The translations under genes were made by a program, and so were the position numbers. Of a stretch of DNA of 64,000 nucleotides, positions 17,047 to 24,987 are shown one piece after another. The DNA comes from Herminiimonas contaminans. Its GTDB lineage: Bacteria; Pseudomonadota; Gammaproteobacteria; Burkholderiales; Burkholderiaceae_D. The stretch covers positions 1-64,000 of the forward strand of contig NZ_JADOEL010000016.1 of assembly GCF_015645465.1 (NCBI RefSeq), given 5' to 3'. Within the stretch, counting starts at the first letter, position 1. Each line of letters opens with the position of its first letter. The notes beneath the pieces were generated by a model. It saw only the letters and a list, made by a program, of their open reading frames with translations. It was not told where the DNA came from and made no database searches.

Positions 17047-17739
17047 ATGAAACGATACGGTGCGGAGTTCTTCGGAACCTTTTGGCTGGTATTGGGTGGT
17101 TGCGGTAGTGCGGTACTGGCCGCAGCCTTTCCCCATGTCGGTATAGGCTTGCTGGGCGTAGCCGCCGCCTTTGGCCTGACTGTGCTGACCATGGCTTTTG
17201 CGATCGGCCATATCTCTGGCTGTCATCTGAATCCGGCAGTTTCCATCGGCCTGTGGGCAGGCGGACGCTTCCCGGCCAATCAACTGCTTCCCTATATCGT
17301 TGCGCAAGTGCTGGGTGGCATCGTCGCGGGTGGTGTGCTCTACGTGATTGCCAGTGGCGCTGCCGGTTTTGACGTCGCGCAGGGCTTTGCTTCCAATGGC
17401 TACGGCGAGCATTCACCGGGCAAGTACTCGTTGCTGGCAGCACTGGTGTGCGAAGTGGTGATGACGATGTTCTTCCTGCTGGTGATCCTGGGCGCGACGG
17501 ACAAGCGTGCGCCAACAGGTTTCGCTCCGATTCCTATCGGCCTCGCACTTACCCTGATCCACCTGATTTCAATCCCGGTTACCAATACTTCGGTTAATCC
17601 GGCGCGCAGTACCGGTGTTGCACTCTACGTGGGTGACTGGGCGCTCGGTCAGCTCTGGTTGTTCTGGGTTGCTCCCATCATAGGTGCTGTGTTGGGCGCG
17701 CTGATCTATCGCTGGATAGGTGACGAGCAGCCTGCCTGA
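17047..17739 (+). CDS. aqpZ: Aquaporin Z
   Basis: A 230-residue six-helix channel for water. Both pore motifs are present: the first NPA at residues 62-64 ([10 protein letters not shown]) and the second as NPARS ([11 protein letters not shown]). The selectivity-filter residues expected of AqpZ (Phe in [11 protein letters not shown], His in [11 protein letters not shown], Arg in NPAR) are visible. An inner-membrane protein. It stands alone with a good terminator after it. Confidence 0.95.
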   Translation: MKRYGAEFFGTFWLVLGGCGSAVLAAAFPHVGIGLLGVAAAFGLTVLTMAFAIGHISGCHLNPAVSIGLWAGGRFPANQLLPYIVAQVLGGIVAGGVLYVIASGAAGFDVAQGFASNGYGEHSPGKYSLLAALVCEVVMTMFFLLVILGATDKRAPTGFAPIPIGLALTLIHLISIPVTNTSVNPARSTGVALYVGDWALGQLWLFWVAPIIGAVLGALIYRWIGDEQPA

Positions 17740-17818
17740 AGATAATCCGGCCGTTTGCATCTGGTCGGTATCGAATTAAACCAGCATCCCTCTTTGGGGT
17801 GTACAGATTGCCATTTAG

Positions 17819-17849
17819 GAGCGCTTCGGCTTAGAAGCGCTCTTTTTTT
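17819..17849 (+). terminator. Rho-independent terminator after aqpZ
   Basis: Arms GAGCGCTTC (17819-17827) and GAAGCGCTC (17834-17842) with a six-base loop, followed by seven T. Confidence 0.9.
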
Positions 17850-18196
17850 GTGCATTTGCTTTGCGTGCCACGGATGGGCGCACGGAAAAGATGCGTCCTG
17901 GCAATGGCAGGCAGGTTACGTCTTCCAAATTGTTGCCTATCTTATTTGTTGCAAGTGACATGGCACTCATCGGTTACTGCATCTTTCTGCATATTTTTGA
18001 TAACTGGCACCAAGATTGCTTAAAGGGGAATGATCAGTAAATTTATGCAGGTTCGCTGCTAAGCAGTTTGATCGTTATTTTTCAACCCTTGACAAATGTT
18101 TTTATGGGGCTTACCTTACGCCTGAATCTGACATGTCAGTGATAGACATGCGAATTTGAAGGGCCAAGAAGTTCTATAACTACATCGGAGATATTT
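17850..18196 (+). other. Gene-free stretch before the MFS transporter
   Basis: No coding region is evident. Near its end it holds a promoter-like pair, TTGACA at 18089-18094 and TACCTT at 18112-18117 (17-base spacer), then an exact 12-base palindrome CTGACATGTCAG at 18128-18139 that would overlap the start of transcription. The ribosome binding site is CGGAGAT just before the ATG at 18197. Confidence 0.5.
18128..18139. promoter_or_regulatory. Perfect 12-bp palindrome, candidate operator of the MFS/GGT operon
   Basis: CTGACATGTCAG is an exact inverted repeat positioned about 11 bases after a candidate -10 box and 58 bases before the MFS gene. The nearby GntR-family regulator at 21292-21990 is a candidate to bind it, since such proteins use short palindromes. 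This is inferred from position alone. Confidence 0.4.
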
Positions 18197-19522
18197 ATGA
18201 ATCGCATCAGCACAACCAGCTCGAGTTTGTCGAGCAGCACCAGGTGGTGGCAGCTTTGTTTTGGCGTAGTCGCCATGATGGCCATCTCGAGTCCGCAGTA
18301 TGTATGGGCTTTGTTTACGACCGAGTTGACGACTTTGCTCAATGCGTCGTTGACTGAAGTGCAGGTCACTTTCGCGATCCTGATCGTGGCGCAGACCTTC
18401 CTGTCGCCGTTCCAGGGTTTTCTGATCGACAAGTTCGGTCCGCGTATGTTGCTGTCGGCTGGCGCGATTCTGACGGCTTTGAGCTGGGTGCTGGCTGCTT
18501 CGGCGACCAGCGTCTGGGGTTTGTACTTTAGCTATGGCCTGTTGGGCGGCGTCGGTACCGGCATTATTTATGTCGGCGTCATCGGCCTGATGGTGCAGTG
18601 GTTCCCTGAGAAACGCGGCTTTGCGGTTGGTATGGTGGCAGCGGGTTATGGCTTTGGCGCGATCATGACGACCTTTGCGATTTCCAGCAGCATCAAGAGC
18701 TCCGGTGTTTCCAGCACCCTGATGACCTTTGGTCTGATCATCGGTGTGGTGGGCTTCCTGGCGGCGCAAGGTATGCGTCGTCCGAAAGCAGATGAAGTTG
18801 TGGAGCTGGCCGTGCGTCACAAAGCCAGCGATGCGAACAAGGAATCCAAGTACAGCTATAAATCGAGCCAGATGTTGAAGAAACCAGTGTTCTGGCTGAT
18901 GTTCATCATGATGACCATGATGTCGACTTCGGGCTTGATGGTGATCTCGCAAATGGGTGCGTTTGCCAAAGACTTCGGTGTGCACGACGCGATGGTATTC
19001 GGTATGGCTGCCTTGCCGCTGGCGTTGACGATCGACCGTTTTGCGAATGGCTTGACCCGTCCGTTCTTCGGTTGGGTATCGGATCGCATCGGTCGTGAAA
19101 ACACCATGTTTATCGCCTTCGGTATGGAAGGTGTGGCGATGACCTTGTGGTTGATGACTACGGATAATCCGGTGTTGTTTGTGTTGCTGTCGGGTGTTGT
19201 ATTTTTTGGCTGGGGTGAAATTTTCTCGCTGTTCCCGTCTATCCTGACGGACACATTTGGCACCAAACATGCGACCACCAACTATGGTTTCCTGTATATG
19301 GCGCAAGGTGTGGGTTCGGTGCTGGGCGGCCCGCTGGCTGCGATGATGCATGAAGCAACCGGTTCGTGGACACCAGTGTTTATGACGGTGATCGGTATGG
19401 ATTTCATGACAGCTTTCCTGGCCTTGATCATCCTCAAGCCTATGCGTCGCAAGTTCCTGGCCAATACGCCACAGGAAATGGAAATGAATAGCGCAGCTGC
19501 TCCTGCGACTGCGTTGAAGTAA
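18197..19522 (+). CDS. MFS transporter, oxalate/formate antiporter (OxlT)-like
   Basis: A 441-residue major facilitator with 12 predicted membrane segments. The DKFGPR motif between helices 2 and 3 (LIDKFGPRMLLSAGA) and the related DRIGREN loop in the second half are the MFS signature loops. Overall pattern (SSPQYVWALFTTELTTLLNA, GVGTGIIYVGVIG, WFPEKRGFAVGM) resembles the OxlT group that exchanges oxalate or other small carboxylates for formate. The substrate is not certain; the downstream amidohydrolase-like gene suggests a small dicarboxylate or its amide. Inner membrane. Confidence 0.8.
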   Translation: MNRISTTSSSLSSSTRWWQLCFGVVAMMAISSPQYVWALFTTELTTLLNASLTEVQVTFAILIVAQTFLSPFQGFLIDKFGPRMLLSAGAILTALSWVLAASATSVWGLYFSYGLLGGVGTGIIYVGVIGLMVQWFPEKRGFAVGMVAAGYGFGAIMTTFAISSSIKSSGVSSTLMTFGLIIGVVGFLAAQGMRRPKADEVVELAVRHKASDANKESKYSYKSSQMLKKPVFWLMFIMMTMMSTSGLMVISQMGAFAKDFGVHDAMVFGMAALPLALTIDRFANGLTRPFFGWVSDRIGRENTMFIAFGMEGVAMTLWLMTTDNPVLFVLLSGVVFFGWGEIFSLFPSILTDTFGTKHATTNYGFLYMAQGVGSVLGGPLAAMMHEATGSWTPVFMTVIGMDFMTAFLALIILKPMRRKFLANTPQEMEMNSAAAPATALK

Positions 19523-19528
19523 TACCGG

Positions 19529-19563
19529 TTTTCCGGAACCAGGGTGGTATCGGTTCCGGAAAA
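19529..19563. repeat. Inverted repeat after the MFS gene
   Basis: Arms TTTTCCGGAACC (19529-19540) and GGTTCCGGAAAA (19552-19563) form a 12-base stem. It starts soon after the MFS stop codon and precedes a second hairpin. It lacks a long T-run, so it may slow or protect rather than end transcripts. Confidence 0.55.
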
Positions 19564-19573
19564 ACGTTTAGGG

Positions 19574-19607
19574 ATTGCCCGGAGTTCGCCGGGCAATGCT
19601 GTTTTTA
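19574..19607 (+). terminator. Terminator-like hairpin between MFS and GGT-like genes
   Basis: Arms ATTGCCCGG (19574-19582) and CCGGGCAAT (19589-19597), then GCTGTTTTTATTT. It lies only 23 bases before the next gene start, so it may reduce rather than abolish readthrough. Confidence 0.6.
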
Positions 19608-19629
19608 TTTATCGATTCAGAAGGTTTTT

Positions 19630-21225
19630 ATGCTCAATACTACCCACGCAACACGTGGCATGGCAGTTGCGCCGCACTCATTGGCTGCACAGGCAGCACT
19701 ATCAGTCTTGCAGGATGGCGGTAACGCCATTGAAGCGATGGTCGCGGCAGCGTCGACGATTGCAGTTGTTTATCCCCACATGAACGGCATAGGCGGTGAC
19801 GGTTTCTGGGTGGTGTCGGAACCGGGCAAACCGGTGGTAGCGATTGAGGCTTGCGGCGTAGTTGGCGCGGGCGTCTCGCTGGATTATTACAAAGAACGCA
19901 AGCTGGACACGATTCCTATGCGTGGCCCGGTAGCAGCAAATACCATGGCAGGCACAGTCGGTGGCTGGCAGGAAGCATTGAACATCAGCGCAGGCTGGGG
20001 CGGTAAACTGGCTTTGAACCGCTTGCTGGGTGATGCGATTCATTACGCAGAACAAGGCATTCCGGTCACGCCATCGCAATATGCGAGCACTTCCGTCAAG
20101 CTGCCGGAACTGGTGAATCAGCCCGGCTTTGCCGATACCTTCCTGGTCGATGGCAAGGCACCTGCAGCAGGCAGCCGCTTCGTGCAAAAACGCATGGGCA
20201 AAACCTTGCGTACGCTGGCGGAACAAGGCCTGGATAGTTTCTATCGTGGCGAGCTGGCAAAAGAAATCGCAGCTGATCTGGCAGAAGTAGGTTGCCCGAT
20301 CACCTTGCAGGATTTGAATAGCTATCACGCACGCACCGGCGTGCCTATGCATCTCAAGCATAGCCTCGGCGATGTCTACAATACCGCGCCGCCTACACAA
20401 GGTGTGATCTCACTGGCGATCATCGGTATCCTCGACCGCCTGAATATCGGCCAGTACAAGGAAGACAGCCTGGAATACATCCACCTGGTGGTGGAAGCGA
20501 CCAAGCAGGCGTTTGCCATCCGTGACCGTTATGTGATTGATCCGGCGTACATGACCATTGATCCGCAAAGCATCTTGACCGATGAATTCCTCGCACCTTA
20601 CGTTGCCAAGGTTCGCCTCGATAGAGCCTTGCCATGGGGCCAGGGTAAAGGGCCAGGCGATACAATCTGGATGGGTGTGATTGATGGCGAAGGACGTGCG
20701 GTTTCCTTCATCCAGAGTATCTATCACGAGTTCGGCAGCGGTGTGGTTCTGCCTCGTACCGGTATCAACTGGCAAAACCGTGGTTGCTCATTCTCGCTGG
20801 ATCCGCAGCACCTGAACGTACTGGCACCGGGCAAGAAGCCTTTCCATACGCTCAATCCTGCACTAGCACGTTTGAAGGATGGTCGCACCATGGTGTACGG
20901 CACCATGGGTGGCGATGGACAGCCGCAAACACAGGCAGCGGTATTCACCCGTTACGCAGTGTTCGGGCAGGCAGTGCAGCAGGCGATTACCGCACCGCGC
21001 TGGTTGCTGGGCCGGACCTGGGGCCAGAGCTCGGATTCACTCAAGCTGGAAAGCCGCTTCGCACCGGAAATCATCGATGGCTTGCGCAAGCTCGGCCATG
21101 AAGTCGATGTGATCGGCGAGTTCGATGAAATGGTAGGTCACGCTGCTGCCATCGTGCGTGACGCAGACGGCATCTTTGCCGGTGGTTTCGATCCACGCAG
21201 CAATGGTACTGCTGCCGGTTTCTAA
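19630..21225 (+). CDS. Gamma-glutamyltransferase-family Ntn hydrolase, oxamate amidohydrolase (HpxW)-like
   Basis: A 531-residue proenzyme of the gamma-glutamyltransferase fold that cleaves itself before a threonine. The nucleophile is likely Thr345 in GPGDTIWMGVIDGEGRAVSF. There is no signal peptide, unlike periplasmic glutathione hydrolases, so it should act in the cytoplasm. N-terminal blocks (MAVAPHSLAAQAALSVL, VVYPHMNGIGGDGFWVV) remind me of HpxW of Klebsiella, which turns oxamate into oxalate and ammonia. Directly after an OxlT-like carrier this makes sense chemically, but the substrate is inferred. A glutathione or cephalosporin-type substrate cannot be excluded. Confidence 0.7.
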   Translation: MLNTTHATRGMAVAPHSLAAQAALSVLQDGGNAIEAMVAAASTIAVVYPHMNGIGGDGFWVVSEPGKPVVAIEACGVVGAGVSLDYYKERKLDTIPMRGPVAANTMAGTVGGWQEALNISAGWGGKLALNRLLGDAIHYAEQGIPVTPSQYASTSVKLPELVNQPGFADTFLVDGKAPAAGSRFVQKRMGKTLRTLAEQGLDSFYRGELAKEIAADLAEVGCPITLQDLNSYHARTGVPMHLKHSLGDVYNTAPPTQGVISLAIIGILDRLNIGQYKEDSLEYIHLVVEATKQAFAIRDRYVIDPAYMTIDPQSILTDEFLAPYVAKVRLDRALPWGQGKGPGDTIWMGVIDGEGRAVSFIQSIYHEFGSGVVLPRTGINWQNRGCSFSLDPQHLNVLAPGKKPFHTLNPALARLKDGRTMVYGTMGGDGQPQTQAAVFTRYAVFGQAVQQAITAPRWLLGRTWGQSSDSLKLESRFAPEIIDGLRKLGHEVDVIGEFDEMVGHAAAIVRDADGIFAGGFDPRSNGTAAGF

Positions 21226-21240
21226 GCTGACTGTCATGTA

Positions 21241-21278
21241 AAAAAGCGCAGGCTGATTGCTCAGCCTGCGCTTTTTTT
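21241..21278. terminator. Bidirectional terminator between the GGT-like gene and the GntR gene
   Basis: Sixteen-base arms (21241-21256 and 21261-21276) of AAAAAGCGCAGGCTGA and its complement around a TTGC loop, with T-runs in both directions. It serves the two convergent genes. Confidence 0.92.
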
Positions 21279-21291
21279 ATGGGCGTTGCGC

Positions 21292-21990
21292 TTACAGCCC
21301 ACCCATAAATTGCAGGGTTTTACGTGTGTACTCTTCGACGTAATCGATCAGCTTGTCCGACGCATCACGCGCGCCAGCTTCATCGTTGGCAGCAATCGCA
21401 CGCGCGATACCCGCGTGTAATTGCGATACGCGTTGCAGGTCGCCGAAGCGTTTGAAGTGCAAATACCAGAAGCGGCGCGTTTGCGCTTCTATCGGGCCTA
21501 TCGCATACGATACGTATTTGTTTTGCGCAGTCTCTATGCAAAGCGAATTGAATTCACGGTCTGTTTCGATAAAGACATTGCCGTCATTTTGCCGGGCCGC
21601 ACGGTCGAATTCGTCCGCCAGTTTCAGGAAGACTTCGCGCTGGTCTTCCATCGCCAGACGTGCTGCGCGTCCCGCGATGATTTTTTCCAGTTCGCGCCGC
21701 ACTTCTATCATGTTCAACTGATCGGACAGGTCGATATCGGAAACGATGACGCCGGAACGTGGCAGGATCTTTACGTTGCCTTCGATGGCGAGGCGCTGCA
21801 AGGCTTCGCGCAAGGGCGTGCGGCCAAAACCGAGCGAGCGGTTCAGCGCTTTTTCGGAAATCTTGCTGCCCGGCGGCAGCTTCAGCGTCACGATCATCTC
21901 TTCCAGGATGCGGTAGGCCATTTGCGCCTGGTTCTCCCCGTTCCCCTCCATCTCGGACTGTAAGGCTTTTACTTGTTCTTCCGTGATCAT
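21292..21990 (-). CDS. GntR-family (FCD) transcriptional regulator
   Basis: A 232-residue regulator with an N-terminal winged helix (ISEKALNRSLGFGRTPLREA, about residues 42-61) and a C-terminal FCD helical ligand domain. ATG 21990 has an AAAGG site upstream. It converges with the GGT-like gene and is the only regulator near the MFS/GGT pair, so it may control them. Just before its start lies a CGAATATTCG palindrome (22010-22019) that could be an autoregulatory site; it does not resemble CTGACATGTCAG, which weakens a single-regulon model. Confidence 0.85.
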   Translation of the reverse strand: MITEEQVKALQSEMEGNGENQAQMAYRILEEMIVTLKLPPGSKISEKALNRSLGFGRTPLREALQRLAIEGNVKILPRSGVIVSDIDLSDQLNMIEVRRELEKIIAGRAARLAMEDQREVFLKLADEFDRAARQNDGNVFIETDREFNSLCIETAQNKYVSYAIGPIEAQTRRFWYLHFKRFGDLQRVSQLHAGIARAIAANDEAGARDASDKLIDYVEEYTRKTLQFMGGL

Positions 21991-22205
21991 TGCTCAACCT
22001 TTGAAATAGCGAATATTCGAAGTAAATCAGTATTCTAAAGCGCGCCGCAAAGGCTTATTCCATGCCGCGCTTACGCGGGGATTGAAGCATTTTGCATGCC
22101 GGGTTGTGCGAATTATACGATTCGTCCTGCCAGTAATTCCAATTTTCTTTGTTTGCCCCGGAAGAGCATTCCTGGCACTGCACTGCGAAAATGGTCCGGC
22201 CATAC

Positions 22206-22242
22206 AAAAAGCCCGCTTCATTTGCATGAAACGGGCTTTTTC
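22206..22242. terminator. Rho-independent terminator after the glycine-zipper lipoprotein
   Basis: AAAAAGCCCG ... CGGGCTTTTT arms (22206-22215 and 22232-22241), extended by TTCAT/ATGAA around a TTGC loop, with T-runs in both directions. It ends the minus-strand gene at 22259. The rest of 21991-22258 shows no gene. Confidence 0.85.
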
Positions 22243-22258
22243 CTTGGGAAGGAGGTGC

Positions 22259-22789
22259 TTAGTAGCGGTAAATCTGGTTGTTTTCGATATGGACGCGTTC
22301 GCCGACTTGCAGGCCATTCGGATTTTGCAGGTTGAAGGTCTGGAAACCGCCGTTATCAAGACGGACATTTACCTGGAAATACTGCTGTGCTGGTGTGCTA
22401 TTACGTTCTATCTGGTTACCCAGCAGGGCGCCGCCTATCAGGCCCGCCGCAGTTGCCACTGCGCGACCACCTCCTTTGCCGACCTGGTTACCCAGGACGC
22501 CGCCGATGGCACCACCGGCCAGCGCACCGCCGCCGCTGCCTTCACTGCGGACTTGCATAGGCTGGATCGAGTCGACGATGCCAGTGCCTTTGTAATAGCC
22601 CTGGTTGTAGCCCTGATTCGGATATTGTTGTTGCGGATAGCTTGCAGCCGGGTAACCCTGCGCCGGGTAAGTCGCTTGCGGATAAGCCGGATATTGGCGC
22701 ACGTTATCGTTAGGGTAGTAGGTCGTACAGCCGCCGAGCACGGTGGTGGCAAGGATGGCGAGGACGATGGCTGTTTTATTTGTTTTCAT
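22259..22789 (-). CDS. Glycine-zipper 2TM lipoprotein (SlyB / Rickettsia 17-kDa type)
   Basis: A 176-residue outer-membrane-type lipoprotein. The signal peptide ends in a lipobox (TTVLGGC, Cys21). A Tyr/Pro/Gln-rich linker (about residues 23-66) follows, then the glycine-zipper domain (GGALAGGAIGGVLGNQVGKG followed by GGRAVATAAGLIGGALLGNQ), and a C-terminal beta domain (VNVRLDNGGFQTFNL ... VHIENNQIYRY). Such proteins are linked to envelope stability. It is transcribed alone, divergent from the rhodanese gene. Confidence 0.88.
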   Translation of the reverse strand: MKTNKTAIVLAILATTVLGGCTTYYPNDNVRQYPAYPQATYPAQGYPAASYPQQQYPNQGYNQGYYKGTGIVDSIQPMQVRSEGSGGGALAGGAIGGVLGNQVGKGGGRAVATAAGLIGGALLGNQIERNSTPAQQYFQVNVRLDNGGFQTFNLQNPNGLQVGERVHIENNQIYRY

Positions 22790-23176
22790 GATGACTCCAA
22801 GGGTAATTCTGTACTAAAGGACAATATTAGTCGGGAATTAAATATGGCGCTGGCCCTTTGTTGAATTACCTTACGCGCTGCGTCCTACCTGTAAATCCCG
22901 ATTGCTTCAGTAGACCTCATTCCGGGGTGAAAGTGCTACTGAAACTGTGTAAATGGATGCGCTTATTTGTAACAAATAATGTATGGCTGCTGCCTGTAGA
23001 CGCTTGTCATCATTTCATTCAAGTCGTGTCATCGCACCAAATCACCGCAGCGAAATTCTCATAATCAAGCGCGTTTTTATTCGTTTGTCGCGTATTTGCT
23101 TTCTTATATTCTGATTGCACGAATTCAGATACGGCCATCAATGATGGCTGTAAGCAGTCAAGCAAAGGAAAACGAA
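22790..23176. promoter_or_regulatory. Divergent control region between lipoprotein and rhodanese genes
   Basis: A 387-base non-coding stretch. It holds a 17-base inverted repeat, TTATTTGT-A-ACAAATAA, at 22963-22979, and a small hairpin GCCATC-AAT-GATGGC at 23134-23148 in the presumed leader of the rhodanese gene. AT-rich hexamers (CATAAT near 23059, TATATT near 23105) could be -10 boxes, but no convincing -35 partner was found. The rhodanese ribosome binding site is AAAGGAAAA at about 23164-23172. Confidence 0.45.
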
Positions 23177-23644
23177 ATGAGTGTATCGCTCCAATCTGCA
23201 GCCGCAGCCCACACATATGAAAAAGAGGATGGTTTAGCACCGGTTTCCGAACTGTTGTCTAAAGACGGCGTGTCGCCGCAACTCGCATGGCAGCTTTTTT
23301 CCAGCGGCAAAGCCGTGCTGGTAGATGTGCGTACCGCGGAAGAACGTGCCTTTGTCGGTTATGTGCCTGACAGCGTCCACGTGGCATGGGCCACCGGTAC
23401 CAGCCTGACACGCAACCCGCGCTTCGTGCGCGAACTCGAAGCCAAAACCGGCAAGGATAAAACCGTACTGTTGCTGTGCCGCAGCGGCAAACGTTCAGCG
23501 CTGGCAGCAGAAGCTGCACAGAAAGCAGGCTTCACCCAGGTCTTCAATGTGCTCGAAGGTTTTGAAGGTGAGCTGGATGAGCAGCAGCATCGTGGTGGCA
23601 GTGATGGCTGGCGCTATCACCAGCTACCGTGGGTACAAGCTTGA
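23177..23644 (+). CDS. Rhodanese-like domain protein of the encapsulin cluster
   Basis: A 155-residue single rhodanese domain (sulfurtransferase). The active-site loop is LLCRSGKRS with catalytic Cys101, and the N-terminal part has the usual LVDVRTAEERAFVGYVPDS. Rhodaneses carry sulfur as a Cys persulfide between donors and acceptors. The ATG at 23177 (MSVSLQSAAAAHTYEKEDG) with an AAAGG site is chosen over earlier in-frame TTG/ATG codons. It lies two genes upstream of the encapsulin shell and cysteine desulfurase; rhodaneses are reported among common neighbours of family 2A encapsulins, so it may hand sulfur to or take sulfur from the compartment. Confidence 0.85.
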   Translation: MSVSLQSAAAAHTYEKEDGLAPVSELLSKDGVSPQLAWQLFSSGKAVLVDVRTAEERAFVGYVPDSVHVAWATGTSLTRNPRFVRELEAKTGKDKTVLLLCRSGKRSALAAEAAQKAGFTQVFNVLEGFEGELDEQQHRGGSDGWRYHQLPWVQA

Positions 23645-23663
23645 TTGCCTGACTCGGTACACG

Positions 23664-23933
23664 ATGAGCAAGTTGTGTGTGTCATTGGGTCTGGCGGTGC
23701 GGCAATTGCGTGAAGCCCATGGCTGGTCGCAGGAAGCGCTGGCAGAAAAAGCGCAATTGAATCGTTCCTATGTCGGTGAAGTCGAGCGCGGCAAAACAAT
23801 ACCATCACTGATCACGCTGGACAAACTGGCCAGTGCGCTCGGCCTGAAAGTATCCGATTTGCTGCTGCATTGCGAACGCATCAGCGGCTTGCAGGCGGTC
23901 TACAAACTCAACTTGGCGGCTATAGCATGTTGA
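23664..23933 (+). CDS. Small XRE-family helix-turn-helix regulator
   Basis: An 89-residue protein that is almost entirely a Cro/C1-type helix-turn-helix (LGLAVRQLREAHGWSQEALA followed by EKAQLNRSYVGEVERGKTIP, about residues 8-47). The ATG at 23664 follows the rhodanese stop by 19 bases. It contains three cysteines (5, 70 and 89), two flanking the end of the DNA-binding fold, unusual for so short a regulator. Likely a local regulator of the rhodanese-encapsulin-desulfurase genes; no experimental link is visible. Confidence 0.82.
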   Translation: MSKLCVSLGLAVRQLREAHGWSQEALAEKAQLNRSYVGEVERGKTIPSLITLDKLASALGLKVSDLLLHCERISGLQAVYKLNLAAIAC

Positions 23934-23955
23934 GGCCAGGTCGAATCCCGCCGAC

Positions 23956-23970
23956 ACTCAGCGCCTGAGT
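23956..23970. repeat. Small inverted repeat before the encapsulin gene
   Basis: ACTCAG-CGC-CTGAGT, a six-base stem in the 112-base gap between the XRE gene and the shell gene. No T-run follows, so it could be an operator half-site pair or an mRNA hairpin that sets the shell gene apart from the regulator in expression. Confidence 0.35.
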
Positions 23971-24045
23971 CGTGCGGTTTCACTGTTACGTCTAACTCTT
24001 ACTTTTGCATCACTCCTTATTCATCTCTAATTATCGGAAATTCTC

Positions 24046-24978
24046 ATGGCAGATACTTCTTCATCACAAGTGGCGTTGGGCGACAATGCAGCGCGCCAGT
24101 TAGCGAATGCAACCAAAACCGTTCCGCAGTTATCGATCATCTCGCCACGCTGGCTGACGCATTTGCTGCAATGGGTGCCGGTTGAAGCAGGTATCTATCG
24201 TGTGAACCAGGTTAAAAATCCTGAGTCGATCAAAGTAACCTGCACCTCGCGTGAAGAAGAAAACCAGTTGCCGCGTACCTTCGTCGATTACGAAGAGGCA
24301 CCTCGCGAACATTATCTGAATGCCGTCAGCACCATCCTCGACGTGCATACCCGTGTCTCCGATCTGTACAGCAGTCCGCACGACCAGATCAAGGAACAAC
24401 TGCGCCTGACCATAGAAACCATCAAGGAAAATCAGGAAAGCGAACTCATCAACAATCCAGACTACGGCCTGCTGGCGCAAGTAACGGATGAGCAGCGCAT
24501 CTTCCCGTTGACTGGCGCACCGACGCCGGATGACCTGGATGAATTGCTGACCAAAGTCTGGAAAGAGCCTGCATTTTTCCTTGCGCATCCATTGACGATT
24601 GCCGCCTTTGGTCGCGAAGCGACGCGTCGCGGCACACCTCCACCGACAGTCAGCCTGTTCGGTTCACAATTCATCACATGGCGCGGCGTCCCGCTGATCC
24701 CCTCGGACAAAGTGCCGGTCGCGGATGGCAAGAGCAAAATTATCCTGCTGCGCGTAGGCGATAAACGCCAGGGCGTGGTTGGTTTGTTCCAGCCTGGTTT
24801 GCCGGGCGAACAAAGCCCGGGCTTGTCGGTACGCTTCATGGGTATCAACGGCCAGGCCATCGCTTCTTACCTGATCTCCTTGTACTGCTCTCTGGCGGTG
24901 TTGACACCTGATGCGCTGGCCGTATTGGATGATGTGGAAATTAATAAATACCACGACTATCCGGACACCTACCGCTAA
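24046..24978 (+). CDS. Family 2A encapsulin nanocompartment shell protein
   Basis: A 310-residue HK97-fold shell protein of the SrpI-like family 2A group. Its N-terminal arm and body (SIISPRWLTHLLQWVPVEAG followed by IYRVNQVK; LPRTFVDYEEAPREHYLNAV followed by STILDVHTRVSDLY; and C-terminal NKYHDYPDTYR) match this family as I know it. There is no cyclic-nucleotide-binding insertion, which excludes family 2B. Many copies assemble into an icosahedral shell in the cytoplasm that encloses a cargo enzyme. The cargo is almost surely the cysteine desulfurase that starts 9 bases downstream. The compartment type is linked in published work to storage of elemental sulfur. Confidence 0.9.
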   Translation: MADTSSSQVALGDNAARQLANATKTVPQLSIISPRWLTHLLQWVPVEAGIYRVNQVKNPESIKVTCTSREEENQLPRTFVDYEEAPREHYLNAVSTILDVHTRVSDLYSSPHDQIKEQLRLTIETIKENQESELINNPDYGLLAQVTDEQRIFPLTGAPTPDDLDELLTKVWKEPAFFLAHPLTIAAFGREATRRGTPPPTVSLFGSQFITWRGVPLIPSDKVPVADGKSKIILLRVGDKRQGVVGLFQPGLPGEQSPGLSVRFMGINGQAIASYLISLYCSLAVLTPDALAVLDDVEINKYHDYPDTYR

Positions 24979-24987
24979 GTCGCGACC

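Noticed and set aside
18116-19351. 411-codon open frame opposite the MFS transporter
   Set aside because: Reads as Arg/His/Gln-rich low-quality protein; the MFS frame on the other strand is clearly real.
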